The translations under genes and the position numbers were made by a program. A model generated the notes under the pieces. The model was not told the origin of the DNA and searched no databases. It was given only the letters and a program-made list of their open reading frames with translations. From the NCBI GenBank assembly GCA_024641635.1, contig JAHECS010000006.1:31062-87867 (forward strand): a stretch of DNA of 56,806 bases, in the 5' to 3' direction. Source of the stretch: Actinomycetes bacterium. GTDB taxonomy: Bacteria > Actinomycetota > Actinomycetes > S36-B12. This document shows, piece after piece, positions 37,186 to 45,364 of this stretch; positions within the stretch are counted from its first letter, which is position 1, and every line of letters begins with the position of its first letter.

Positions 37186-38135
37186 GAGGCACCTCCGAGT
37201 TCGAGCACGGACGGATCGGTGAAGGGGTTGCCGAGCGTCTGCCCGTTGACGATGACCGTTGGCGTCCCGCCCACGCCACGGCCGAAGCCGGCCTGGGTCG
37301 TCGCCGCCACGAAGGGCACGTTGGTCTCCGCCTCGATGCAGGCGACTGTCTCAGGCGATGCTCCCGCCTGCGTCGCCAACGACGTGAGGACGTCGGCGGT
37401 GAACTGGCCCGGGGGCTCGCTCGGGTCTGCCGCCTCGAACACCGACCTGCTGAACGCGACGAACGCCTCCGGCCCGTCGTGGTTGACCACGCAGGCGGCC
37501 GCACTCGCTGCTCGTGCAGACGCCCCCGCCGGGCTGAGGGATGCGCTCGTCTCCCCCAGGAAGGCGAGGTTGTACTGCTTGATGAGAAGGTCCGACCCGG
37601 GCTGCATCGCGCGGTCGGCCAATGCGGACCCGATCGTCGCCTCCCACTTCTGGCAGAACGGGCACTGGTAGTCCACGTAGACCTCGACGACGTTCGCGGC
37701 GTCGGGGTTCCCGATGAGGATCGCTCCGCCCGCATCCGCACCCGCAGGCAGCGGGGTGCCCGCGGCGAGCGTCGGAGCCTCACCCAGCTGGGTGACAGCG
37801 CTCTCCTGGGCCGGCGCCTGCGCCTGGGACTCGGGCTGCGTCGCTGCTGGAGGGGCGCTCACGGTCGCCTCGAGCGCGGCCACCTGGGCGCTGAGGTCGG
37901 ACATCTGGCCCTGGCTGGTGACGAGGGAGACGACGAGTCCGGCCGTCAGGACGACCAGCAGCGCCAGGCAGCCGAGGACGAGATAGCGAAGGGTGCGCAG
38001 CTGGCTCCGCAACCCCGCGACACCGGGGCTGGCATAGCCGGCGCCCGGTTGCGGCATGGCGGAACTCGGATAGCCGACGACCGTGGTCGGCGTCGGGTTC
38101 GGGGGTACCGCGGGCTGCTGGGGTCCCTCACTCAT
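37182..38135 (-). CDS. DsbA/DsbG-like membrane-anchored thiol oxidoreductase
   Basis: A 317-aa protein. Cytoplasmic Pro-rich N-terminus, one membrane helix (51-74), a coiled-coil-like spacer (QMSDLSAQVAALEATV), a Pro/Gln/Ala linker, then a thioredoxin-fold domain outside the membrane with active site CPFC (Cys158, Cys161) and cis-Pro loop GVGGTPTVIV. It should form or reshuffle disulfides in exported proteins. TAGTGT (complement of 38142-38147) lies 6 nt before the ATG and no Shine-Dalgarno is present, so it is probably leaderless. Coupled to the SIMPL lipoprotein. Confidence 0.87.
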   Translation of the reverse strand: MSEGPQQPAVPPNPTPTTVVGYPSSAMPQPGAGYASPGVAGLRSQLRTLRYLVLGCLALLVVLTAGLVVSLVTSQGQMSDLSAQVAALEATVSAPPAATQPESQAQAPAQESAVTQLGEAPTLAAGTPLPAGADAGGAILIGNPDAANVVEVYVDYQCPFCQKWEATIGSALADRAMQPGSDLLIKQYNLAFLGETSASLSPAGASARAASAAACVVNHDGPEAFVAFSRSVFEAADPSEPPGQFTADVLTSLATQAGASPETVACIEAETNVPFVAATTQAGFGRGVGGTPTVIVNGQTLGNPFTDPSVLELGGAS

Positions 38136-38504
38136 GTCCGCACACTAACCCGGGCCCGCGCCCGAGAACACGAGGCGGTGGTCTCCCCGCCGCCCCGCCG
38201 ACGGTCGATGCTGGCAGACGGAGAGACCAGCACGCCCCCCGTCCGGGGCCGCCATCCCAGAGCGGTGCGCGACCTCGGCACTCGCGCGATCGAGGGACGC
38301 CGACATTTCCGCGTTTATGGCACGATCCATAGACCCGGTGTGGCAGGATCGCATGTGTTCGACCGCGGGGGATTCGAACACCGCACTCCGCCTGCAGGTC
38401 GAAATCCCCGGACGCAGGACGAGCGCCGTGGGACCATTGGCGGGCCCTGCAGGCGGAGTACCGCGGACTCGATGCCTCGCCGCCGGCGCCGGATCGGGGG
38501 GTTG
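38136..38504. promoter_or_regulatory. 369-bp gene-free region upstream of lacI-type gene
   Basis: The region holds the leaderless promoter of the DsbA-like gene at its left end; a TATGG-CACGAT-CCATA inverted repeat (38316-38331) that could be an operator; GTGTTCGA/TCGAACAC arms (38355-38381); and a perfect 14-bp inverted repeat ACTCCGCCTGCAGG / CCTGCAGGCGGAGT at 38385-38398 and 38446-38459. The frame in phase with the LacI gene is open through it but shows no LacI homology, and I do not call it coding. Confidence 0.5.
38385..38459. repeat. Perfect 14-bp inverted repeat, 47-bp loop
   Basis: Left arm 38385-38398, right arm 38446-38459. CCGCGG occurs just outside both arms (38363-38368 and 38461-38466), extending the possible stem discontinuously. 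If transcribed with the LacI gene it would fold into a large hairpin ending about 45 nt before the start codon. Confidence 0.7.
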
Positions 38505-39548
38505 ATGACCACGCCACGTCGCCCGGCGACCATGCGCGACGTCGCTGCACGCGCTGGCGTGTCCCGATCCCTCGTCTCGACGGTGTTCCGCGGCGTTCCC
38601 GGCGCCAGCCCGGCGAACCGCGAGCGGATCCTCCAGGCCGCGGCCGACCTCGGCTACCGTCCCGACGGGCGCGCACGCCAGCTGCGCAGCAGCCAGCGTC
38701 GCGTCATCGGCGTCACCCTCACGGCCACTCAGCCGTTCCACGTCGCCATGGTCGAGGCGCTGCATGACGCCACCGAACTGCGCGGCTACGAGCTCTCCAT
38801 CGCCCTCAGCACCGACACCCGCACCATCGCCCGCGCGGCCGACACTCTGCTGGCCCAGCGCTGCGCCGCGCTGGTGCTCATCGGACCCTCCGCCCCTGAC
38901 GAGGAGATCGTCGATCTCGCCGAGGCATCCGGCGGCATCCCCGTGATCGCCGCGGACCGCTTCCTCGACGCCCCCGGCGTCGACGCCGTGCGCATCGACG
39001 ACGAGGCGGCGATGCTCCAGCTCGTCGGCCATCTCGCCCACCTCGGGCACAAGGACATCTGGTACGCCGATGGAGCCGGGTACGTGAGTGCCGAGCCGCG
39101 ACGCCGCGGCTTCGTGTCCGCCATGGCGGTGCACGGCCTCAGCGAGAGGGGTCGCGTCATTCCGGCCGGGGCAACGCTGAGGGAGGGCGCAGCCGTGGCG
39201 CTGACGATGCTGGATCATGGCGAGCTGCCCACCGCCGTGGTGGCCTACAACGACTGGGTCGCCTGTGGCCTCATCGACGTGTTCACCAGGGGCGGGGTGC
39301 GGGTTCCCGAGGATGTCTCCATCGTCGGCTTCGACAACATCCCGGAGTCAGCCCTGCCTCATCTCGACTTCACCACGATCGAGCAGCGGTCCGACGACCT
39401 CACCTCACGCGTCGTGGAGATCCTCGTGCAGCGGCTCGCGGGGGCGCCGTCGACCGGGCTGCAGCTCATGCCTCCGGGACCGCTCGTCGTCCGGTCCAGC
39501 ACCTCGTCGCCGAGGCCGGGCGGTCGCCTGCGGTCGGTCGCCGGCTAG
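38505..39548 (+). CDS. LacI-family transcriptional regulator
   Basis: A 347-aa repressor. N-terminal LacI helix-turn-helix (TMRDVAARAGVSRSLVSTVFRGVPGASPANRERILQAAADLGYRPDGRARQLRS), then a periplasmic-binding-like sugar-sensing domain (VIGVTLTATQPFHVAMVEAL, AVVAYNDWVACGLIDVFTRGGVRVPEDVSIVGFDNIPESAL, HLDFTTIEQ). ATG at 38505 follows a run of G. The downstream gene is a class I aldolase 86 bp away; this or a distant sugar operon may be its target. Ligand unknown. Confidence 0.92.
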   Translation: MTTPRRPATMRDVAARAGVSRSLVSTVFRGVPGASPANRERILQAAADLGYRPDGRARQLRSSQRRVIGVTLTATQPFHVAMVEALHDATELRGYELSIALSTDTRTIARAADTLLAQRCAALVLIGPSAPDEEIVDLAEASGGIPVIAADRFLDAPGVDAVRIDDEAAMLQLVGHLAHLGHKDIWYADGAGYVSAEPRRRGFVSAMAVHGLSERGRVIPAGATLREGAAVALTMLDHGELPTAVVAYNDWVACGLIDVFTRGGVRVPEDVSIVGFDNIPESALPHLDFTTIEQRSDDLTSRVVEILVQRLAGAPSTGLQLMPPGPLVVRSSTSSPRPGGRLRSVAG

Positions 39549-39634
39549 CCCCGGCCGCGGCTCCTCCGGAGTGCCACCGCGGCGCGATCTCGCTACCGTG
39601 GTGACGTAGGTCATCGACCACCGAAGGGACTGGC

Positions 39635-40522
39635 ATGAACGGCGAGATGCTGCAGAAGATGGGCAGCGGCAAGGGTTTCATCGCGGCGCTCGACCAGAGC
39701 GGGGGCAGCACCCCCAAGGCACTCCGCCTCTACGGCATCGAGGAGGCGCAGTACTCCGGCGACGCCGAGATGTTCGACCTCATCCACCAGATGCGGGCAC
39801 GCATCATCACGAGCCCGTCGTTCGACGGCGACCGCATCGTGGGAGCGATCCTGTTCGAGATGACGATGGAGCGCCAGATCGAGGGCATGGGGACGTCCGA
39901 GTTCCTGTGGACGCACAAGCAGGTGGTGCCCTTCCTCAAGGTGGACAAGGGTCTGGCGGACGAGGCCGACGGAGTCCAGATGATGAAGCCCATCCCCGGC
40001 CTCGGGGAGCTGCTCGAGCGCGCCAAGGCCCACGGCGTGTTCGGCACCAAGATGCGATCGGTGATCAAGCTCGCCGACCCGAACGGCGTGGCCGAGGTGG
40101 TCGGGCAGCAGTTCGAGATCGGGCGGCAGATCCTGGATGCGGGCCTCGTGCCCATCATCGAGCCTGAGGTGGACATCCACAGCACGGAGAAGCAGGCGGC
40201 CGAGGAGCTGCTCAAGACGGCCATCGCCGCACAGCTCGACGCGTTGCCCGAGGGTCAGCAGGTCATGCTGAAGCTCACTCTGCCGACCACCGCCGACTTC
40301 TACCTCGACTTCGTCGAGCACCCGAAGATCCTGCGCGTGGTCGCACTCTCCGGTGGGTACAGCCGGGCCGAGGCCGACGGGCTCCTGCGGGCCAACCACG
40401 GCGTGATCGCGTCCTTCTCGCGGGCCCTCACCGAGGGGCTGAGCGCCCAGCAGAGCGACGACGAGTTCAACTCAATGCTGGATGCGACCATCCAGAGCAT
40501 CTACGACGCCTCCATCACCTGA
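39635..40522 (+). CDS. Fructose-bisphosphate aldolase class I
   Basis: A 295-aa Schiff-base aldolase of the short bacterial class I type ([78 protein letters not shown]). The Schiff-base Lys is expected in QVMLKLTLP. It cleaves fructose-1,6-bisphosphate to DHAP and glyceraldehyde-3-phosphate without a metal. GAAGGGA precedes the ATG; TACCGT at 39594-39599 is a candidate -10. The gene ends back-to-back with the convergent MOSC gene, with no intervening base. Confidence 0.93.
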   Translation: MNGEMLQKMGSGKGFIAALDQSGGSTPKALRLYGIEEAQYSGDAEMFDLIHQMRARIITSPSFDGDRIVGAILFEMTMERQIEGMGTSEFLWTHKQVVPFLKVDKGLADEADGVQMMKPIPGLGELLERAKAHGVFGTKMRSVIKLADPNGVAEVVGQQFEIGRQILDAGLVPIIEPEVDIHSTEKQAAEELLKTAIAAQLDALPEGQQVMLKLTLPTTADFYLDFVEHPKILRVVALSGGYSRAEADGLLRANHGVIASFSRALTEGLSAQQSDDEFNSMLDATIQSIYDASIT

Positions 40523-41296
40523 TCAGGCCGGAAGGAGCTCCAACGAGTCGCCCACAGCAACCCGACCCTCGTTCACCACGGTGGCGTACACGCCGAAGTT
40601 GAACCCCAGGCCGAAGACGGACTCCTGCCGGCCCCGGTAGTCGCCGATGAGGGCAAGCGTCCTGAGGTCGACCTCCCCGGTGTCGGGGTTGCGGGTGGTG
40701 CCGGCGCATCGCTGCACGGGTCCCCCGACCTCCGCGACGAGCGTTCCGACCTGCAGGCGCTGACCCTGCCAGCCGTCCTCGGCATGCGCGCTCGCACCGT
40801 CGAACTCGATGAGCATGCGGAACCGACGGCTGTCCACGCCTGTCCCCGCCACCTCCGCGAGGCGGCGGACCGACTCCTCCCCGAGCAGGGTGAGCGGTTC
40901 GACGTCATGGGCGCCGTCGAGGTCACGAGCCCGAACCAGCCGCAGTCGGCGGCGGGCACGGTCCGAGAAGACCTCGTCCCACGGCCCCGGAACCAGGCGC
41001 CCGGGCACCTTCCTGAAGGCGAAGAAGTCTGCTGAATGCCCCTCGGCAGGGGCCGCCTCCGCCTGGGCGACCACCTGCCCGTCCTCATGGATCGTGAGGC
41101 GGTCCGTCGCGACGTCGAACTCCGCGCTCAGCCCCACGAGTCCCCCCGTCTTGGCGATGGAGACCAGGGCGTCCCTGTCGTCGACGAGGTAGAAGAGCCG
41201 GTCGCCGACCACCCCGGTCCGACGCACGTCGACGCTGTCCGGGTGGTGGAGCGCGAGCCCCTTGATCGGTGTGACGGAGAGTCGGGTGACACGCAT
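40523..41296 (-). CDS. MOSC-domain protein
   Basis: A 257-aa protein with an N-terminal MOSC_N beta-barrel (RVTRLSVTPIKGLALHHPDSVDVRRTGVVGDRLFYLVDDRD) and a C-terminal MOSC domain whose conserved Cys lies in VQRCAGTTRNPDTGEVDLRTL, similar to the molybdenum-binding Cys of YiiM/mARC relatives. Probably a molybdenum-cofactor enzyme acting on N-hydroxylated compounds, or a sulfur-transfer protein. ATG 41296 has TACGGT (complement of 41303-41308) exactly 6 nt upstream and no clear Shine-Dalgarno, so it is probably leaderless. Confidence 0.87.
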   Translation of the reverse strand: MRVTRLSVTPIKGLALHHPDSVDVRRTGVVGDRLFYLVDDRDALVSIAKTGGLVGLSAEFDVATDRLTIHEDGQVVAQAEAAPAEGHSADFFAFRKVPGRLVPGPWDEVFSDRARRRLRLVRARDLDGAHDVEPLTLLGEESVRRLAEVAGTGVDSRRFRMLIEFDGASAHAEDGWQGQRLQVGTLVAEVGGPVQRCAGTTRNPDTGEVDLRTLALIGDYRGRQESVFGLGFNFGVYATVVNEGRVAVGDSLELLPA

Positions 41297-41331
41297 CCCC
41301 CGACCGTATCCCGCGGCTCCCCGCCGCCAGT

Positions 41332-41337
41332 TACTAT
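41332..41337 (+). promoter_or_regulatory. Candidate -10 (TACTAT) of the flavoprotein gene
   Basis: TACTAT lies 32 bp before the ATG at 41370, giving a leader of about 25 nt that contains GAAGGG before the start. No good -35 is visible. Confidence 0.35.
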
Positions 41338-41369
41338 GACGTCCACATATCTCCGGGCGAAGGGATCCC

Positions 41370-42848
41370 ATGCCGGTCATCGAAGGACCCGTCCGGGCCA
41401 GCGAGGTCCCCGCGTGGGACTCCTCCGCCGACGTGGTGGTCGTCGGGCTCGGGGTCGCCGGCGCCTGTGCCGGCCTGGAGGCCCATCGGGCTGGAGCCGA
41501 CGTCCTCGTCATCGAGCGGGCGGGCGCCGGTGGCGGTGCGAGCGCCCTGTCCCAGGGCCAGTTCTACCTGGGCGGCGGCACCGACGTGCAGCGAGCATGC
41601 GGGTACTCGGACTCGCCCGAGGCCATGTACTCCTTCCTTCGTGCTGTCACGACGACCGGGGACGAGGACAGCCTGCGGGTCTTCTGCGAGCAGAGCGTGG
41701 CCCAGTTCGACTGGCTGGAGGCGCAGGGCGTGCCGTTCGCTCGCGAGGCCTACCGGCACAAGGCCGTCTACGTGCGGTCCGGCGAGGGCCTGCTGAGCAC
41801 GGGGAACGAGAAGGTGTGGCCGTTCCGCGAGGTCGCCCCTCCCGCCCCCCGAGGGCACCAGGTGTCCGGCGACGGCGAGATCAGTGGCGGATACATCGCG
41901 ATGAAGGCGCTCCTCGGCACGTTCGAGCGCGAGGGAGTTCCGGCCATCTACGACGCCGCCGTGACGGGGCTCGTGCAGGACGACGACGACCGCGTGGTCG
42001 GGGTGACCGTCATGAGCGCGGGACGAGCCTCGTTCGTGCAGGCACGCCGGGGGGTGGTCCTCGCCGCGGGCAGCTTCAATCTCAACCCTGAGCTCACCTC
42101 GGAGAACATTCCGCTCTTCAGCCGGTTCGGGAAACCCCTCGGCGAGCCCACCAACGACGGCGCTGGGCTGCTCCTGGGGAGGTCTGTGGGCGTGGCGGAG
42201 AAGGGCATGTCCGGCGTCGTCGCCACCGCGTCCATCTACCCGCCCGAGGACCTGATCAAGGGCATCGTCGTCAATGCCGCCGGAGAGCGGTTCATGCCCG
42301 AGGACGCGTACCACGGACGCATGGCAGCCAATATCGCTCGGCAGCCCGACGCGGTCGCCTACCTCATCCTCGACGAGGAGATCTTCGCCTACCCCAAGCA
42401 CGGCTCGCACACCTTCGTCGACGCGTTCGAGACGGTCGACGAGATGGAGCACGCCCTCGGCGTGCCGGTCGGCTCGCTGGCAGGGACGCTTGCCGCGTAC
42501 AACTCCGACGTCGAGGCGGGTGAGGATTCGGCCTTCCACAAGCATGGGGACTGGCTGAAGGTGCTGACCGCGCCGTACGCGGTCTTCGACATCTCCATCC
42601 CGCGTTCGGACTACCACTGGATGTCCCTCGGCGGCCTGTGGACCGACGAGTGGGCCCGCGCGCTGAGGCCCGACGGGACGCCCGTACCGGGTCTCTACGC
42701 CGCCGGGGCGTGCGCGGCACACCTCGCCCAGGACGGCGACGAGTACGCCAGCGGCATGAGCCTCGCGGCCGCGTCGCTCTTCGGCCGGCGCGCCGGCGCG
42801 CACGCCGCGTCGGACGGCGCGAATAGGGGCGCCGCGACACATGGGTGA
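41370..42848 (+). CDS. FAD-dependent oxidoreductase, fumarate-reductase/ketosteroid-dehydrogenase-like
   Basis: A 492-aa flavoprotein of the FAD_binding_2 group. Dinucleotide motif DVVVVGLGVAGACAGLEAHRAGADVLVIERA; internal LAAGSFNLNPEL and NDGAGLLLGRSVG; C-terminal SLGGLWTDEWARALRPDGTPVPGLYAAGACAAHLAQDG. Homologues include fumarate reductase flavoproteins and 3-ketosteroid-delta1-dehydrogenases; no haem-binding CxxCH and no signal peptide, so a soluble cytoplasmic enzyme. Substrate unknown. Its end overlaps the HAD gene start by 8 bp. Confidence 0.82.
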   Translation: MPVIEGPVRASEVPAWDSSADVVVVGLGVAGACAGLEAHRAGADVLVIERAGAGGGASALSQGQFYLGGGTDVQRACGYSDSPEAMYSFLRAVTTTGDEDSLRVFCEQSVAQFDWLEAQGVPFAREAYRHKAVYVRSGEGLLSTGNEKVWPFREVAPPAPRGHQVSGDGEISGGYIAMKALLGTFEREGVPAIYDAAVTGLVQDDDDRVVGVTVMSAGRASFVQARRGVVLAAGSFNLNPELTSENIPLFSRFGKPLGEPTNDGAGLLLGRSVGVAEKGMSGVVATASIYPPEDLIKGIVVNAAGERFMPEDAYHGRMAANIARQPDAVAYLILDEEIFAYPKHGSHTFVDAFETVDEMEHALGVPVGSLAGTLAAYNSDVEAGEDSAFHKHGDWLKVLTAPYAVFDISIPRSDYHWMSLGGLWTDEWARALRPDGTPVPGLYAAGACAAHLAQDGDEYASGMSLAAASLFGRRAGAHAASDGANRGAATHG

Positions 42849-43644
42849 CGCCGCCATGCCATCGGACCTCGCACCGCGGCTGATCGCCCTGGATCTCGAC
42901 GGCACCCTGGTGCAGCAGAGCGCCGGGGTGCCGGCTGGAGTGGCCGAGGCGATCTCGCGGGTCAGCGCGGCGGGGGCGGTGGTCGTCGCGGCCACCGGCA
43001 GGTCGCTGTCCACCACCGGGTACGTCGCGCGCGAGGCCGGGATGCACGAGTACGCGGTCGTCAGCAACGGGGCGATGATCGTGACGGTCGACCCCGAGAC
43101 GGTGGTCGAGGCGAAGACGTTCGATGCGACTGCGCTGCTGGCCGAGCTGACGGATCTCCTCCCTGATGCGACCTTCGCGGTGGAGCGCCCCGACGGGGTC
43201 TTCCTGACGAGCCGGCACTTCGTCGATCGCGGCGTGTCCCTCGATGTGCGTGAAGTTCCGCATGCCGCCCTGTCGACCGATCCCGTCGTGCGGGTGATCG
43301 TGCGCAGCGACGAACACGTCCGCGAGGGTCTCGGCCGCGTGGTCGAGCATCTCGACATGCATTCGATCGCGTTCGGGGTCACCGACGTGGCCTGGCTCGA
43401 CCTGGGCATCAAGGGGGTCACGAAGGCCACCGGCCTGCAGTCCCTGTGCGAGCGCCTCGACATCGACCGCTCCGAGGTCCTTGCGATCGGCGACTCGATG
43501 AACGACATCGAGATGCTCGAGTGGGCTGGCTACTCCGTGGCCATGGGCCATGCGGCTGACCGCATCAAGGCCCTCGCTGACCACGTCACCGGCCCGGAGC
43601 CCGGCAGGGGCGTCATCCAGGTCCTCGACCGCCTGTATGCATGA
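42841..43644 (+). CDS. HAD-superfamily phosphatase, Cof-like
   Basis: A 267-aa HAD hydrolase with type-IIB (Cof) cap. Motif I LDLDGTLVQ (nucleophile Asp), motif II TGRS, motif III Lys in IKGVTKATGL, motif IV IGDSMNDIEML. Likely dephosphorylates sugar phosphates, phosphoglycolate-like compounds or cofactors. ATG 42841 overlaps the flavoprotein stop; ATG 42856 is an in-frame alternative closer to the conserved core. Confidence 0.88.
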   Translation: MGDAAMPSDLAPRLIALDLDGTLVQQSAGVPAGVAEAISRVSAAGAVVVAATGRSLSTTGYVAREAGMHEYAVVSNGAMIVTVDPETVVEAKTFDATALLAELTDLLPDATFAVERPDGVFLTSRHFVDRGVSLDVREVPHAALSTDPVVRVIVRSDEHVREGLGRVVEHLDMHSIAFGVTDVAWLDLGIKGVTKATGLQSLCERLDIDRSEVLAIGDSMNDIEMLEWAGYSVAMGHAADRIKALADHVTGPEPGRGVIQVLDRLYA

Positions 43645-43655
43645 CCGCGGGTCCG

Positions 43656-44447
43656 TCAGCGATGTTCGACGGACCTGCCTCCGTCACGACCCCCGCCGAT
43701 CAGGATGTTCTGGCCCGTGACCCAGCCCGACGCCGGTGACGCGAAGTACAGCACCGCGGCCGCCATGTCCTCGGGCGTTCCCATCCGCCCCAGCGGCACG
43801 GTCCTCGCCAGCTTCTCGAGGTCCGCTTCGGTGAACTGCAGTACGCGGTAGAACGAATCCGTCGGAACCATTCCCGGGGAGATGGCGTTGACCCGGATCC
43901 CGTGGGGCGCGAGCTCGGCAGCCATGGTCTGCGTCAGGTTGAGCAGTGCCGCCTTCGAAGCCGCATACGCCGCGGTGTTCGGCGCTGCCCGCATGCCCGC
44001 GCCCGACGACACGTTGACGATCGCGCCGCCGCGCGTCATGCGCAGGGCCGCCTCCCGCGAGCCGGCGGCCGCCGCAACGAGGTTGAGCTCGAACATGTCT
44101 CGGAGCTCGTCGTCGGTCACCTCGGTCATGGGCTTCACGTGCGCATCGTCAGTGCCCCCGGCGTTGTTGACCCAGATGTCCAGTCGGCCGAACTCGGCGA
44201 CCGCGGCCTCAGCCAACCGCTTCGGCGTACCCGGCTCGCGGAGGTCGCCCGGGACCTCCAGCGCCCTTCGCCCGCACGCCCGCACCGCGTCGGCCACCTC
44301 GGCCACGTCCGCGGCCCGACGGCTCGAGACGACCACGTCGGCACCCGCCTCGGCCAGGGCGATGGCGATGCCACGACCGATCCCGCGACCCGATCCCGTC
44401 ACGACAGCAGCCTTGGAGTCGATTCGGAAGAGGTCCAGTATCGGCAT
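43656..44447 (-). CDS. Short-chain dehydrogenase/reductase
   Basis: A 263-aa classical SDR: TGSGRGIGRGIA, NNAGG, INVSSGAG-like (VNVSSGAGM), YAASKAALL, and the C-terminal VTGQNILIGGG. NAD(P)-dependent redox on an unknown alcohol/ketone. No Shine-Dalgarno; a CATACT -10 (complement of 44454-44459) lies 6 nt before ATG, and a perfect 12-bp palindrome sits just upstream, pointing to a leaderless, repressor-controlled single gene. Confidence 0.88.
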   Translation of the reverse strand: MPILDLFRIDSKAAVVTGSGRGIGRGIAIALAEAGADVVVSSRRAADVAEVADAVRACGRRALEVPGDLREPGTPKRLAEAAVAEFGRLDIWVNNAGGTDDAHVKPMTEVTDDELRDMFELNLVAAAAGSREAALRMTRGGAIVNVSSGAGMRAAPNTAAYAASKAALLNLTQTMAAELAPHGIRVNAISPGMVPTDSFYRVLQFTEADLEKLARTVPLGRMGTPEDMAAAVLYFASPASGWVTGQNILIGGGRDGGRSVEHR

Positions 44448-44453
44448 CCCGGG

Positions 44454-44473
44454 AGTATGTCACTGACGTCAGT
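44454..44473 (-). promoter_or_regulatory. Leaderless promoter plus 12-bp palindromic operator
   Basis: CATACT (complement of 44454-44459) is the -10 for the SDR, 6 nt from its ATG. ACTGACGTCAGT (44462-44473) is a perfect palindrome 2 bp upstream of that -10, overlapping the stop of the next gene. The arrangement mirrors the TetR operator at 7498-7517. Confidence 0.55.
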
Positions 44474-44954
44474 ATTGGATGCCGAAGATCGCCGTGCCGC
44501 ACGCCGCGCAGCGCTCCTCGCCCATCGAGTGCGCCGGCGCCACGAGCGAGCCGCAGTACCGGCAGGTCACCAGTGAGGGCGCAGCACGCTCGTACGCCGC
44601 ATCGACGGCGGAACGAAGCTCCTCGAGCAGGAGATCCACGGCGGTGGACGGAGCTGTGGCAGGGGGCACCTCGACGGTGCCGGTCCGTTCGTCCAGCATC
44701 CACTGCAGCGTCGTAGGTCCCTGCCATCGCCCGCGCACAGTTCCCACGTCCACGACGGGAGGCCCGTCGTCGTCGACCAGGATGGCGACCGATGGACCCG
44801 CCCGGCCGATGAACAGGGTGCCCGGTTGCTCCTGCTCCAGCTCGGGGATGCGCCAGGACACCCGCCACGGGCCGCCGATCGCTCGGATGAGCTCGTTAGG
44901 GCCTACTCGCAGGCGTTGTGCGAGCTGGGTCGTATCCGTCTCGTCGATCCACAC
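44469..44954 (-). CDS. Zinc-ribbon protein, unknown function
   Basis: About 161 aa from GTG 44954 (WIDETDTTQLAQRLRVGPNELIRAIGG). The C-terminus holds CRYCGS and CAACGT, a CxxC...CxxC zinc ribbon 17 residues apart; the middle is a beta-rich domain (TLFIGRAGPSVAILVDDDGPPVVDVGTVRG). It follows the SpoIIAA-like gene by 44 bp and is probably in the Sir2 operon. The start is uncertain: no strong ribosome binding site. Confidence 0.68.
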   Translation of the reverse strand: MWIDETDTTQLAQRLRVGPNELIRAIGGPWRVSWRIPELEQEQPGTLFIGRAGPSVAILVDDDGPPVVDVGTVRGRWQGPTTLQWMLDERTGTVEVPPATAPSTAVDLLLEELRSAVDAAYERAAPSLVTCRYCGSLVAPAHSMGEERCAACGTAIFGIQY

Positions 44955-44998
44955 CCGGACATTGTGGCGCTCCGGGGGTGTGCCGACCCACCGGTCGC

Positions 44999-45364
44999 TC
45001 AGGGCTCCACGAGCCACGCGACGGCAGCGTCCCGTTCCGAGACCGGAAAGGTGCGGATCCGGGCGGGCACCGCCCACGCGAACGCCTGGATGCCGGCCTT
45101 CACCCACTCGGTGTCGGACACCACCGCGATCCGCTCCCACTTGGAGAAGTCCTTCGTCCCGACCATCGCGTCCTCCCACAACGCGCCCGCGGAGTATCCG
45201 GAGAACTCCTCGCCGAGGACGTACAGGACGCGGATGGCGCCGTGCTCGGCAATGGCCTTGCTGAGGGCGGGTTCCAGCTTCTCCTTGTAGTCGGCGACCT
45301 CGACCTTGCCGGTGGCCTCGAAGCCGACGATCGTGTCGGGCAGTCCGGTCAGCATCGTGATCAT
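44999..45364 (-). CDS. SpoIIAA-like (STAS/SEC14-type) protein
   Basis: A 121-aa protein of the SpoIIAA-like/DUF3478 group (GFEATGKVEVADYKEKLEPALSKAIAEHGAIRVLYVLGEEFSGYSAGALWEDA, WERIAVVSDTEWVKAG). These fold like anti-sigma-factor antagonists or lipid-binding SEC14 domains; role unknown. Start overlaps the Sir2 stop by 4 bp. Confidence 0.82.
   Translation of the reverse strand: MITMLTGLPDTIVGFEATGKVEVADYKEKLEPALSKAIAEHGAIRVLYVLGEEFSGYSAGALWEDAMVGTKDFSKWERIAVVSDTEWVKAGIQAFAWAVPARIRTFPVSERDAAVAWLVEP

Noticed and set aside
38361-38420. tRNA-like TTCGAATC motif on the minus strand
   Set aside because: The flanking bases do not form a T stem (CGGTG against CCCCC), and no acceptor, D or anticodon arm can be fitted around it.
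37083-38504. N-terminal extension in frame with the LacI gene
   Set aside because: LacI proteins begin with the helix-turn-helix; the extension would run antisense through the DsbA-like gene.
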